A stretch of DNA of 64,000 bases from Variovorax sp. DXTD-1 (GTDB taxonomy: Bacteria; Pseudomonadota; Gammaproteobacteria; Burkholderiales; Burkholderiaceae_C): assembly GCF_003984625.1 (NCBI RefSeq), contig NZ_RWKH01000012.1:62001-126000 (forward strand), in the 5' to 3' direction. Numbering within the stretch: position 1 is the first letter of the stretch; each line of letters begins with the position of its first letter. Shown in pieces: positions 10,904 through 19,958 of the stretch. The translations under genes were made by a program, and so were the position numbers. Under the pieces are notes generated by a model. It was given only the letters and a program-made list of their open reading frames with translations, was not told the origin of the DNA and ran no database searches.

Positions 10904-11539
10904 TTAGAGCGGCAGCACCTGTTCGGGAAACATCCGCGGACTCCAGCCGAGCTGGCCGCGCAGCAATTGCCAATCGAAGCCCGCGCCCGGATCCTGCTTG
11001 CGGCCCGGCGCAATGTGCTCATGGCCCGCGATGAACGCGATGGCGTAGTGCTGCGCAATCGCCGCGCAAAGGCTGGCCAGCGTTTCGTATTGGGCCTCGT
11101 CGAAGGGCTGGCCTTCGAGGCCTTCGAGCTCGATGCCGATCGAGTCGTCGTTGCAGTTTTCGCGGCCGCGCCAGGACGACACGCCGGCATGCCACGCGCG
11201 GTCGTCGCAGCTCACGAACTGCCAGAGTTCGCCGTTGCGCCGCACATAGAAGTGCGAGGAAACCTGCAGGCCGCGAATGGATTGGAAGTAAGGGTGAGCG
11301 TCCCAGTCGAGCTGGTTCGCGAAGAGCTGCTGCACCGCATCGCCGCCATATTCGCCGGGCGGCAGGCTGATGGAATGCAGCACGATCAGGTCGGTCTGCG
11401 CGCCTGCCGGTCGCGGGCCGAAATTCGGCGATTGCAGCGCCTTTGCAAAGCGGTACCAGCCGGCGTGCCAGAGGCCGTCGTCGCCGCTCGCGTTCGACGT
11501 TGCTGCTTCAGTCGTCGGCATTGCTCGCGGTACCTTCAT
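10904..11539 (-). CDS. ampD: 1,6-anhydro-N-acetylmuramyl-L-alanine amidase
   Basis: This cytoplasmic zinc amidase removes the stem peptide from anhydro-muropeptides during peptidoglycan recycling. The Amidase_2 fold is visible: LIVLHSISLP holds the first zinc His, and GHEHIAPGRKQDPG holds the second His and the Asp ligand; HFYVRRNGELWQFV and WHAG are typical core strands. The ATG at 11539 gives 211 residues and overlaps the pilR 3' end by 32 bp; a second ATG at 11521 is possible. In enterobacteria, loss of AmpD derepresses ampC through AmpR, but no ampC/ampR pair is in this window. Confidence 0.92.
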   Translation of the reverse strand: MKVPRAMPTTEAATSNASGDDGLWHAGWYRFAKALQSPNFGPRPAGAQTDLIVLHSISLPPGEYGGDAVQQLFANQLDWDAHPYFQSIRGLQVSSHFYVRRNGELWQFVSCDDRAWHAGVSSWRGRENCNDDSIGIELEGLEGQPFDEAQYETLASLCAAIAQHYAIAFIAGHEHIAPGRKQDPGAGFDWQLLRGQLGWSPRMFPEQVLPL

Positions 11540-13070
11540 CGCCGTTGGGCGTGGTGATGCCCAACCGTGCGATGCGATAGCGGATCTGGCGCAGGCTCAT
11601 GCCGAGCCGCGCGGCGGCCGCGGTGCGGTTAAAGCCGCTTTCATGCAGCGCGCGTACGAGAATTTCGCGCTCCTGCTGGTCGAGGTAGGCCTGCAGGTCG
11701 GACGGCAAGGGCGGCGGTGCGGTCTTGGGCTCCACGAAGGCTGCGGCTGCGGGCGCCGCAGCGGCGGGCGGTTCACCGTCGCCCGGCGGCGGTGAAGACG
11801 AGGGCGCCGAAGCGGCAAGCCCCGCGACGGCGGGCTGTCCACCGCCCATCAGGTCCAGGTGCAATTCGTCGCCGTCGTTGAGTGCCACGGCGCGGTGCAG
11901 CAGGTTTTCAAGTTCGCGCACATTGCCGTGCAGCGGATGCTGCGCGAGACGTTGCAGCAGGTCGGCGGAAAGATGCGGCACCGGCAGTCCGCCGTCGTGC
12001 GCAATGCGCGCGAGCAATGCGGCGCACAGGGCCGGCAGGTCTTCGCGCCGGTCGCGCAGCGCGGGCACCGCAATCTCGATCACGTTGAGCCGGTAGAACA
12101 GGTCCTGGCGGAAGCGGCCAGCGTTGACCTCGGCATGCAGGTCCTTGTGCGTGGCGCTCACGATGCGCACGTCGACCGCGTCTTCCTGCGTGGAACCGAT
12201 GGAGCGCACGCTGCGTTCCTGGATCGCGCGCAGCAGCTTGGACTGCATGGCCAGCGGCAGGTCGCCGATTTCGTCGAGGAACAGCGTGCCCCCGCGCGCG
12301 GCCTGGAAATAGCCGTCCCGGTCTTGCGACGAGCCGGTGTACGAGCCCTTGCGTGCGCCGAAGAATTCGGCCTCGAGCAGGTTCTCCGGAATGGCGCCGC
12401 AGTTGACGGCGACGAACGGCCCGTCGCTGCGCTGGCTGCAGGCATGCACGGCGCGGGCCACCAGCTCCTTGCCGGTGCCCGATTCGCCGCGCACCAGCAC
12501 GGGTGCCATGCCGCGGGCCACCTTGGCGATGCGCGACTTGACCAGGCGCATCGGCTCCGAGTTGCCCACCAGCCGTTCGAGCGCCGCAATGCCGCTGCCT
12601 GTCACGCCGGGCGTGTCGCCGGCACGTTCGCCTTGTGCCGCCGGTGCCGCTTTCATGGTCTTGGCGGGCGCGGCCTGCTGCGCCTGCACGGCGGACGCGA
12701 CCACGGCGCGGAACTGCTTCAGATCGACGGGCTTGGTCAGGTAATCGAACGCGCCGGCTTTCAGCGCCTCGACCGCGTTCTCGGCGGAACCGTAGGCCGT
12801 CATCACTACGCAGCGCTCGGTGCGCTGGTCCTTCTGGATGCGATGGATGATTTCCATGCCCTGGCCGTCGGGCAGCCGCATGTCGGTGATCACCGCATCG
12901 AATTGCCCGGCCTCCAGGTGCTCCCATGCTTCCGAAACGCTGCCCGCGGCTTCCACGCGGTAGCCCTCGCGCAGCAGCGTGAGTTCGTACAGCGTGCGCA
13001 GGTCGGGCTCGTCGTCGATGACCAGGATGTTGGCCGGGCGCTGCAGGGAAGGGGGATTGGGAGTGCTCAC
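11508..13070 (-). CDS. pilR: sigma54-dependent response regulator, PilR-like
   Basis: The 520-residue NtrC-class regulator has a receiver domain with phospho-acceptor Asp63 ([10 protein letters not shown]), a AAA+ domain with Walker A GESGTGKE and Walker [14 protein letters not shown], and a C-terminal Fis-type HTH ([26 protein letters not shown] region). The sigma54-contacting loop reads GSYTGS in place of the usual GAFTGA. It follows pilS by 4 bp, so the pair is one operon. The PilS/PilR assignment rests on the six-helix membrane kinase partner and on gene order; the target would be type IV pilin transcription. Confidence 0.88.
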   Translation of the reverse strand: MSTPNPPSLQRPANILVIDDEPDLRTLYELTLLREGYRVEAAGSVSEAWEHLEAGQFDAVITDMRLPDGQGMEIIHRIQKDQRTERCVVMTAYGSAENAVEALKAGAFDYLTKPVDLKQFRAVVASAVQAQQAAPAKTMKAAPAAQGERAGDTPGVTGSGIAALERLVGNSEPMRLVKSRIAKVARGMAPVLVRGESGTGKELVARAVHACSQRSDGPFVAVNCGAIPENLLEAEFFGARKGSYTGSSQDRDGYFQAARGGTLFLDEIGDLPLAMQSKLLRAIQERSVRSIGSTQEDAVDVRIVSATHKDLHAEVNAGRFRQDLFYRLNVIEIAVPALRDRREDLPALCAALLARIAHDGGLPVPHLSADLLQRLAQHPLHGNVRELENLLHRAVALNDGDELHLDLMGGGQPAVAGLAASAPSSSPPPGDGEPPAAAAPAAAAFVEPKTAPPPLPSDLQAYLDQQEREILVRALHESGFNRTAAAARLGMSLRQIRYRIARLGITTPNGDEGTASNADD

Positions 13071-13074
13071 GGCG

Positions 13075-14772
13075 CTATTGTGTCAGCCGGTTTTCGCTGG
13101 GGGCGAAGCTGACGAAGAATTCGTTGCCCTCGGGTCCGCCCGCCACAAGCGCCCGCCGCTCGTAGCCGATGGTGGCGCCGTGGCGCCGGCACAGCTCGCG
13201 GCACAGGAACAGGCCGAGTCCGCTGGAGCGGCTTTCGGAAGAGAAAAACGGCTCGAACAAATGGCGCTGCACCGCCGGCTCCAGCGGCGCACCGTCGCTC
13301 CACACCTGCAGGCTCGGCCGCCCCGAGCTTCCGCGCTGCGTGGTGGTGACGACCTGGATCGAGCCCTCGCGCTTGCCGGCGTAGCGCGCCGCGTTGTCCA
13401 GCAGGTTCACCAGCAGCCGGCGCAGGTGTTCGACGTCGAAGCGCACCTCGCTGTCGGCGGCATCGAGCGTGATCAGAACGCCCGGGCGTTGCGTCTGGCG
13501 CACCCATTCCTCGGCGAGGGCGCGCACGGCGGGGTCGAGCGCGACCTGCTCGCCGAGCGAAAGCACGCGCTGCTGGCGTGCGCGCGAAACGTCGAGCACG
13601 TCGTCCACGATGCGTGCGAGCCGCTGCGCGTTGTGCTGCACCATGCTGGTCAGCCTACGGTGCGCGGGATCGGTGAGGTCTTCGTTGAGCAGCGCGCTGG
13701 CCTGCGTGATGGCGGCCAGCGGATTGCGGATTTCATGCGCCACCGCGGCCGACATGCGGCCCATTGCCGCCAGCTTCTCGGTGCGGATGCGGGCCTCGAG
13801 TTCGCGCAGGTCTTGAAGGAACATCACGCACAGGCTGTCCACGCGCTGGTCGCTGGTGGGCGTAAGCCGCGTTCGCACCCGTACCTCGCGTGCCGCGCCG
13901 CGCGCTTGCGCCACCGGAATTTCTTCGGATTGCGGCGCCCGGCGCGCAAAGGTCTGGCGCGCCAGCGCAGCCAGTGCATGCCATGCGGGCTGCGTGTGCA
14001 GCGCAAAGGGCAGCGGGAGCTTGGCCAGGCCCTGCCCGAGGATGGCATCGGCGGCCGGATTGGCCGCGTGCACCAGGCCTTCGGCGTCGATCACCAGCAC
14101 GCCCTCGCTCAGCGTTTCGATCACCAGGTCGTTCACCTGCGCCTGCATCTGCGCGCTGCTGCGGTTGCGCTCGGCGGTTGCTTCCTCTCGCGCGAGCCGG
14201 CGCGCGAGCTCGTGCGCCAGCAGCGCCACCACGAAGAGCCCGGTGCCGGTGAGCGCCGCCTGCACGAAGCGGGTGGACGAATCGCCGGGCTGCTGGAGCC
14301 AGTGCCAGCCCGCATCCGCCAGCAGCAGCAGCGTGACGGTGGCCGTGGTGCCCAGGCCCACGGTGACGGTTCCGAGCACCGCGCTCATGAGCACCGGCAG
14401 TGCGAACAGCGGCGTGTAGTTGATATTGCCGCCTTGCAGCACCTGCAGCGCGGTGAAGGTGCCCAGATCGATGCCGATGGTCACGAACCAGAGCGCCGCA
14501 AAGCCCCGGATCGGCGGCGTGAAATGCGCGTAGCGCGCACCCAGCCAGGTGGCCACCAGGTAGCCCGCCGAAAGCGCAATGGCCAGCGGCTGCATCGTCT
14601 GACCGAGCGCAAGGGACACGCCCTGCAGCAACACGAGCACCAGTGCCACGAAACAGCGTGCCGCCATGAAGCCGCGCCACAGCCGCAGCAGCGCGGCGCT
14701 TTCGCTGCGGCCGGGTTCGAGCACGTCCCAGTCGGTGACGGCTTCGCCGCGCGACCAGAGAGACGAGCTCAT
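13075..14772 (-). CDS. pilS: sensor histidine kinase, PilS-like
   Basis: The 565-residue inner-membrane kinase has about six predicted hydrophobic segments in its first 210 residues, a PAS-like region near 225-330, a HisKA motif AVAHEIRNPLAAITQA with the phosphorylated His, and the ATP-binding LLDNAARYAG and SGLGLFLCRELCRRHG motifs. It lies directly upstream of the PilR-like regulator. In Pseudomonas, PilS senses pilin levels in the inner membrane and drives pilA through PilR. No pilin gene is in the window, so the target is inferred. Confidence 0.88.
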   Translation of the reverse strand: MSSSLWSRGEAVTDWDVLEPGRSESAALLRLWRGFMAARCFVALVLVLLQGVSLALGQTMQPLAIALSAGYLVATWLGARYAHFTPPIRGFAALWFVTIGIDLGTFTALQVLQGGNINYTPLFALPVLMSAVLGTVTVGLGTTATVTLLLLADAGWHWLQQPGDSSTRFVQAALTGTGLFVVALLAHELARRLAREEATAERNRSSAQMQAQVNDLVIETLSEGVLVIDAEGLVHAANPAADAILGQGLAKLPLPFALHTQPAWHALAALARQTFARRAPQSEEIPVAQARGAAREVRVRTRLTPTSDQRVDSLCVMFLQDLRELEARIRTEKLAAMGRMSAAVAHEIRNPLAAITQASALLNEDLTDPAHRRLTSMVQHNAQRLARIVDDVLDVSRARQQRVLSLGEQVALDPAVRALAEEWVRQTQRPGVLITLDAADSEVRFDVEHLRRLLVNLLDNAARYAGKREGSIQVVTTTQRGSSGRPSLQVWSDGAPLEPAVQRHLFEPFFSSESRSSGLGLFLCRELCRRHGATIGYERRALVAGGPEGNEFFVSFAPSENRLTQ

Positions 14773-14787
14773 GGAGGCAGCACCCGT

Positions 14788-15045
14788 TCAGCCGCGCTCG
14801 GCGGCCTCACGGTGCGCGGCGCTGCAGTAGACCACGTCGTCGGGGCCGCCGAGCGCATCGCTTGCAGGCAGGTGCAGGCCGCAATGCGCGCAGCGAAGCA
14901 TGGCCTTGGGCGCTGCAGGTGCGGCGGGCTGGCGCTGCGCGCGGGCGGCCTTTTCGCGCTGCGCGTCGCGCATTTCTTCGCGGCGGTTCTTGCGCCAGAG
15001 CCAGATCGCCACCCAGAGCACCGCGAGGACGAGCAGGTATTTCAT
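14788..15045 (-). CDS. PP0621-family small membrane protein
   Basis: The 85-residue protein has one N-terminal transmembrane helix (MKYLLVLAVLWVAIWLW), a charged Arg/Glu segment, and a C-terminal zinc-ribbon-like part with CAHCGLHLP and YCSAAH, that is CxxC plus Cys/His. It matches the PP0621 family of proteobacteria, whose function is unknown. Its ATG overlaps the upstream ccsA-like stop codon (ATGA), and pilS starts 15 bp downstream. The arrangement suggests the operon ccsA-like / this gene / pilS / pilR. Confidence 0.85.
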   Translation of the reverse strand: MKYLLVLAVLWVAIWLWRKNRREEMRDAQREKAARAQRQPAAPAAPKAMLRCAHCGLHLPASDALGGPDDVVYCSAAHREAAERG

Positions 15046-15851
15046 GCCGTGCCGCGCGCCAGCACCACTTCGAGCACAAAACGCGAACCCACATAGGCGA
15101 GCAGCAGCAAGGCGGAGCCGGCGTACAGCACGCGGCGTGCCGTGCGGCCGCGCCAGCCGAAGCGTGCGCGCCCCACCAGCAGCACGGCAAAACTCATCCA
15201 CGCCAGCACCGAGAACACTGTCTTGTGGTCCCACTTCCAGGCTCGGACGGTGGCGCCGTATAGCGTTTCGCTGAACAGCAGGCCTGCCAACAACGTGGCG
15301 GAAAGCAGAACGAACCCCGCCGTGACGAAGCGGAAGGTGAGCCGTTCGAGCGTGAGCAGCGGCACCCCGGCCTGCGGCTCTGTGGCCAGGCGGATCTGCT
15401 TTTCAGCCCGTGTGATCAACCAGGCATGCACCACCGCGGCGCCGAACAATCCATACGAGGCAATGCCCAGCGCCAGGTGCAGCGGCAGCCAGGGCGATGC
15501 CGAAACGTGCAGCGGCGTGCCGGGAAACAGAATGGCCAACACCACCGCGGCCGCGCCCAGCCACGCCAGCGCCCGCCGAACTTTCAGTTGCGGGTACATC
15601 CGGCTCTCGACCGCGTAGACGGTGAGCACCAGCCATGCCGTGACGGAGAGCGCCGGCGCAAAGCCGAAGCGCGGTTCGCTGCCGACCAGGCCGTGGGCCA
15701 GCACCGCGGCATGCAGCAGCCATGCGAGCCCCAGGGCCCATTGGGTGGCTTTTCGGCTCAGGCGGGCGCCCGCGGCGGCGGCAAATCCGTAGGCAGCCGC
15801 GGTGGCGATGCCCAGCGCCACGGCAAGTGGGGAGGGGATCGCTAAAATCAT
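15042..15851 (-). CDS. CcsA/CcmC-type cytochrome c assembly membrane protein
   Basis: The 269-residue integral membrane protein has about eight hydrophobic segments. It shows the tryptophan-rich heme-handling region (WLPLHLALGIASYGLFGAAVVHAW) and the late KTVFSVLAWMSFAVLLVGR segment typical of CcsA/YpjD-like proteins. I start it at the ATG at 15851 (MILAIPSPLAVALG); longer frames upstream encode no plausible N-terminus. It diverges from ffh with about 190 bp between the starts; this ffh/CcsA-like neighbour pair is common in proteobacteria. Whether it truly acts in cytochrome c maturation is unproven for this subfamily. Confidence 0.85.
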   Translation of the reverse strand: MILAIPSPLAVALGIATAAAYGFAAAAGARLSRKATQWALGLAWLLHAAVLAHGLVGSEPRFGFAPALSVTAWLVLTVYAVESRMYPQLKVRRALAWLGAAAVVLAILFPGTPLHVSASPWLPLHLALGIASYGLFGAAVVHAWLITRAEKQIRLATEPQAGVPLLTLERLTFRFVTAGFVLLSATLLAGLLFSETLYGATVRAWKWDHKTVFSVLAWMSFAVLLVGRARFGWRGRTARRVLYAGSALLLLAYVGSRFVLEVVLARGTA

Positions 15852-16043
15852 TGCAGGAGTGTAATAGGCTCGCCCCCAAGTCTTCGCGCACATCGTGGCG
15901 CATCGCCACCCCCGTCGGGGGCAACACCTGCGGCCCCGAAAGCCGGTCCGGCGGTGTTTCGCGAAGGGGCGCAAGCGGCCGACACCCACATCAGTCACGA
16001 CTTCCCAATGACCCGCCGCGGCGGGCAGCAAGGCATTTCTTCC

Positions 16044-17432
16044 ATGGCCACCGCCCTCTCAGAAAAGTTCTCCCGCCTCGTCAAGACGATGAGCGGCCAG
16101 GCGCGCATTACCGAAAGCAACGTGCAGGACATGCTGCGCGAAGTGCGCATGGCGCTGCTCGAGGCCGACGTGGCGCTGCCCGTGGTGCGCGACTTCGTCG
16201 CCCGCGTGAAGGAAAAGTCGCTCGGCCAGGAAGTGCTGGGCTCGCTCAAGCCGGGCCAGGCGCTGGTCGGCATCGTGAACCGCGAACTCGCCGCCACCAT
16301 GGGCGAGGGCATCTCCGACATCAACCTTGCGGCCCAGCCGCCGGCAGTCATTCTGATGGCCGGCCTGCAGGGCGCGGGCAAGACCACCACCACCGCCAAG
16401 CTCGCCAAGCACCTGATCGAAAAGCGCAAGAAAAAAGTGCTGACGGTGTCGGGCGACGTCTACCGGCCCGCGGCCATCGAACAGCTCAAGATGGTCACCA
16501 GGCAGGCCGGTGCCGAATGGTTTCCGAGCACGCCGGACCAGAAGCCGCTCGACATTGCACGCGCCGCGCTCGACCACGCCAAGCGCCACTTCTTCGATGT
16601 GCTGCTGGTCGACACGGCCGGCCGCCTGGCCATCGACGAAGTGCTGATGACCGAAATCAAGCAGCTGCACGGTGCGCTCGACCCGGTCGAAACGCTGTTC
16701 GTGGTCGATGCGATGCAGGGCCAGGACGCGATCAACACCGCCAAGGCCTTCAAGGACGCGCTGCCGCTCACCGGCATCATCCTGACCAAGACCGACGGCG
16801 ATTCGCGCGGCGGTGCAGCGCTGTCGGTGCGGCAGGTCACTGGCGTGCCGATCAAGTTCGCCGGCACGAGCGAGAAGATCGACGGCCTCGAAGTGTTTGA
16901 TGCCGAGCGCCATGCGGGCCGCATTCTCGGCATGGGCGACATCGTCGCGCTGGTCGAGCAGGTCACGGCCGGCGTCGACGTGGCGGCGGCGCAGAAGCTC
17001 GCGGCCAAGGTCAAGAGCGGCGCGGGCTTCGACCTGAACGACTTCCTCGGCCAGCTGCAGCAGATGAAGCAGATGGGCGGCCTCTCCAGCCTGATGGACA
17101 AGCTGCCGCAGCAGATGGCCGCCAAGGCCACCGAGGCCGACATGACCCGCGCCGAGCGCGACATCCGCCGCAAGGAAGGGATCATCCAGAGCATGACGCC
17201 GCTGGAACGCCGCAAGCCCGAACTGCTCAAGGCCACGCGCAAGCGCCGCATTGCGGCCGGCGCTGGCGTGCAGGTTCAGGAAGTGAACCGCCTGCTCAAC
17301 GAGTTCGAGCAGATGCAGGGCATGATGAAGAAGATGAAGGGCGGCGGCCTCATGAAGATGATGAAGAAGATGGGCGGCATGAAGGGCATGGGCGGAATGG
17401 GTGGCCCCGGTGGGCCCAAGCTGCCGTTCTAG
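16044..17432 (+). CDS. ffh: signal recognition particle protein Ffh
   Basis: This is the SRP54 homologue; it binds 4.5S RNA and signal sequences of nascent membrane proteins and docks with FtsY through paired GTPases. The 462-residue protein has the N domain, the G domain with P-loop GLQGAGKTTTTAKLA (about residues 105-120), DVYRPAAIEQL, DTAGRL and TKTDGD, and a methionine-rich M domain that ends in a Met/Lys/Gly tail (MMKKMKGGGLMKMMKKM). The start at 16044 gives MATALSEKFS; the frame is open upstream to 15954 but that part is not family-like. A terminator follows 42 bp after the stop. Confidence 0.97.
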   Translation: MATALSEKFSRLVKTMSGQARITESNVQDMLREVRMALLEADVALPVVRDFVARVKEKSLGQEVLGSLKPGQALVGIVNRELAATMGEGISDINLAAQPPAVILMAGLQGAGKTTTTAKLAKHLIEKRKKKVLTVSGDVYRPAAIEQLKMVTRQAGAEWFPSTPDQKPLDIARAALDHAKRHFFDVLLVDTAGRLAIDEVLMTEIKQLHGALDPVETLFVVDAMQGQDAINTAKAFKDALPLTGIILTKTDGDSRGGAALSVRQVTGVPIKFAGTSEKIDGLEVFDAERHAGRILGMGDIVALVEQVTAGVDVAAAQKLAAKVKSGAGFDLNDFLGQLQQMKQMGGLSSLMDKLPQQMAAKATEADMTRAERDIRRKEGIIQSMTPLERRKPELLKATRKRRIAAGAGVQVQEVNRLLNEFEQMQGMMKKMKGGGLMKMMKKMGGMKGMGGMGGPGGPKLPF

Positions 17433-17474
17433 TCATATATAGAGAGACGGCTGCTGCCCTGGCAGCCTCTCCAT

Positions 17475-17506
17475 GAAAAAAGCCGGCTCAGTGGCCGGCT
17501 TTTTTG
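17475..17506. terminator. bidirectional rho-independent terminator
   Basis: An A-run, stem AAGCCGGC, a 6-nt loop, GCCGGCTT and a T-run form a near-perfect hairpin between ffh (plus) and opgH (minus), so it can end both transcripts. Confidence 0.88.
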
Positions 17507-17538
17507 TTTGCGCTGAGCTTCGGCGCTTCAGTCGATCA

Positions 17539-19554
17539 TCAGGCCGTTGCCAGTGCCGCCGGACGCGCAAGGCGCACCGCATGCATCCAGGCGCGGCGCA
17601 GCACGGCCGGCGAACGCGATTCCTCGGGAATCAGCAGGAAGCCGCGGTCGCGCAGCGATGTGCCCAGCGCGATCTGGCTGGTCAGCACCGTGAGCGGAAT
17701 GGCCAGCAGCAGCGGCAGGCCAACCGGCATGAGCCAGATCAGCGCGCTCGGGTCGATCATTGCAACGCCCAGGGCCAGCGCACCGACCACGATGCTCATC
17801 GGAGCGAGTTGCGACACGGCAATCTTCCACGGCACGGCAGCGGCTTCACGCGGGGGCGACTTCCAGTCGAGCTTGATGCCGGTGAGGGCGACCAGCACAA
17901 ACAGCGAGTGAGCCAGCATGCGAACCGGTGCCTGCACGATGGCCAGGGCGCTTTCGAGCACCGAGCTCTTCACCAGGCCCCACAGGCCGCCGTACTGGCG
18001 TTGCTCGCCGCGCATCAGCACGGCGGCAATGCCGAGCACGCGGGGCAGGAACAACAGGCACAGGGTCCAGATCCACAGGCCGGCCAGTTCCGCCGGCAGC
18101 ACGCTCCAGCTGGAGATGAGGCTGGAGCCGCTCAGCCACAGCGCGGTGCCGAGCGTCAGGAAAGCGAGCCACAGCGGTGCCGAGACATACGCCATGGTGC
18201 CGGTCACGAACATTGCGCGGTGCACCGGGTGGATGCCGGGTTCGGCCATCAGGCGGGCGTTCTGCAGGTTGCCCTGGCACCAGCGGCGGTCGCGCTGGAG
18301 TTCGGCCAGCAGGTCCGGTGGTTGCTGCTCGTAGCTGCCGACGAGGTCGGCGCAGAGCCACACGTTGTAGCCGGCGCGGCGCATCAGCGCGGCTTCGACG
18401 AAGTCGTGCGACATGATGCCGCCCGACATGCCGCCGGTGCCCTTGATGGGAGCCAGCGCGCAGTGCTTCATGAAGGGCTCGACGCGGATGATCGCGTTGT
18501 GGCCCCAGTAGTGCGATTCGCCCAGTTGCCAGAACTGCATGCCCAGCGTGAACAGGCGGCCCGTCACGCGGGAGGCGAATTGCTGCGCGCGGGCATGCAG
18601 CGTCACGTGGCCGATGGCCTGGGTGGCGGTCTGGATGATGCCGGCGGTGGGGTTGGCTTCCATCAGCTTGACCATCGAGGTCAGGCAGTCGCCGCTCATC
18701 ACGGAGTCGGCGTCGAGCACCACCATGTAGCGGTAGTCCTTGCCCCAGCGCCGGCAGAAGTCGGCCACGTTGCCGGCCTTGCGATGCGTGCGGCGGGTGC
18801 GAAGGCGGTAATACACCTCGACCTGCGGCTGGTTCGGGCTGTCGGCCAGTGCGGCGCGAAGGTCTTCCCAGGCAGCGCGCTCGGCGGCGGCGGTTTCGGG
18901 CGAGTAGCTGTCGGACAGCACGAACACGTCGAACTGCTTCGCGTGGCCGGTGGCCGCAACCGATTCGCACGTAGCGCGCAGGCCGGCGAACACCGTGGCA
19001 ACGTCCTCGTTGCAGATCGGCATGATGATCGCGGTGCGTGCCTCGGGGTTCATCGGGTGGTGGGCCACCTGCTTGACCGACAGCGCGTGCTTGTCGCCGC
19101 GCACCGAGACGTAGAAACCCATGAGCGCCGTGACAAAGCCGGTGACGACCCAGCCCGAAAGCAGGCCGTACAGGCCGATCTGGCCGTATTCGAGCCAGAT
19201 GTTGTCGTAGTCGGGCTGCACGCCGGCAAACAGCGCGGAGGCGACCACGGTGTTCAGCACGGTGAGCAGCATGAAGGCGTTGCGGCGGCGGGCCGCGGCG
19301 CGCTGCCACGGCTGCTTGACCTGTGCGCCGGCTTCGGCGGTCTGGCTTTCCGGTTTGCCGCCGGCGCCGAGCTTGACCAGCAAGGCGGTGCCGATGCTGT
19401 TCCAGAAGCCGCGCCAGGGGCGGGGCGCCATGGAACCGCGGTTGACCGGCGGAGCGGTCACGGAATTGGGGTGGCGTTCTTCGCGCACCGGGCTGCGGTG
19501 CGAAAAGTCGGTTTCGGTCAGCACGTTCAGTTGGGAGAAGTCGTTTGGCTTCAT
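17539..19554 (-). CDS. opgH: glucans biosynthesis glucosyltransferase H
   Basis: This inner-membrane GT2 processive glycosyltransferase makes the beta-1,2-glucan backbone of osmoregulated periplasmic glucans. At 671 residues it shows multiple hydrophobic spans, an ATVFAGL region after MPICNEDV, the metal-binding DADSVM, and QRDRRWCQGN (the Q/RxxRW signature). The ATG at 19554 gives MKPNDFSQLN; an in-frame TTG at 19599 is less likely. The usual partner opgG (mdoG) is not adjacent here; an ORF of unknown function lies just upstream instead. Confidence 0.93.
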   Translation of the reverse strand: MKPNDFSQLNVLTETDFSHRSPVREERHPNSVTAPPVNRGSMAPRPWRGFWNSIGTALLVKLGAGGKPESQTAEAGAQVKQPWQRAAARRRNAFMLLTVLNTVVASALFAGVQPDYDNIWLEYGQIGLYGLLSGWVVTGFVTALMGFYVSVRGDKHALSVKQVAHHPMNPEARTAIIMPICNEDVATVFAGLRATCESVAATGHAKQFDVFVLSDSYSPETAAAERAAWEDLRAALADSPNQPQVEVYYRLRTRRTHRKAGNVADFCRRWGKDYRYMVVLDADSVMSGDCLTSMVKLMEANPTAGIIQTATQAIGHVTLHARAQQFASRVTGRLFTLGMQFWQLGESHYWGHNAIIRVEPFMKHCALAPIKGTGGMSGGIMSHDFVEAALMRRAGYNVWLCADLVGSYEQQPPDLLAELQRDRRWCQGNLQNARLMAEPGIHPVHRAMFVTGTMAYVSAPLWLAFLTLGTALWLSGSSLISSWSVLPAELAGLWIWTLCLLFLPRVLGIAAVLMRGEQRQYGGLWGLVKSSVLESALAIVQAPVRMLAHSLFVLVALTGIKLDWKSPPREAAAVPWKIAVSQLAPMSIVVGALALGVAMIDPSALIWLMPVGLPLLLAIPLTVLTSQIALGTSLRDRGFLLIPEESRSPAVLRRAWMHAVRLARPAALATA

Positions 19555-19561
19555 GTGTGAT

Positions 19562-19765
19562 TTACCAACGTTGCTTGTCGAGGGAAGGGGTGTCGCCAAT
19601 GGCAGGAAAGCGCTTGATCACGCAATCCGGTTCGGCGCCGCCTGCGCTTGCGAGCGCGGCCAGCGAATGACCGGCGGCCCGGGGCCGCACGGGGGAAAAC
19701 TGCTTTTGACGCAGGCCGTCGCGCTGCTGGCGCAGTGCGAAAGATGGGCTGTTGAGTGCTGTCAT
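19562..19765 (-). CDS. small hypothetical protein upstream of opgH
   Basis: A 67-codon frame ends 7 bp before the opgH ATG on the same strand. Codons favour G/C at the third position, as in neighbouring genes, and a weak AGG precedes the ATG. The peptide (MTALNSPSFALRQQRDGLRQ onward) has no motif, signal peptide or membrane helix that I recognise. An inverted repeat ACAGGG-TTTG-CCCCTGT lies 5 to 25 bases upstream of the ATG. It could be a leader ORF coupled to opgH, or a chance frame. Confidence 0.42.
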   Translation of the reverse strand: MTALNSPSFALRQQRDGLRQKQFSPVRPRAAGHSLAALASAGGAEPDCVIKRFPAIGDTPSLDKQRW

Positions 19766-19958
19766 GCCTGTACAGGGGCAAACCCTGTGCCAGGATGAAA
19801 AAACGCTTTCAGATCAACAACTTGGCGCGATCTGGATGCGATTTTCGGAGTTAGAGCCGGTTGGCGGGCTCCGAAACCCCTGTTTTTGTCGCCGAATCCC
19901 GACAAGCCTCGGAGGCTGAAGGAAAAGAGCCTTTCAAATCAATGACTTAGCGCCGTCG

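Noticed and set aside
15900-15930. A REP-like element upstream of ffh (CCCCCG-T-CGGGGG)
   Set aside because: Only one short GC hairpin; no second copy was noticed in the window, so it is not called a repeat family.
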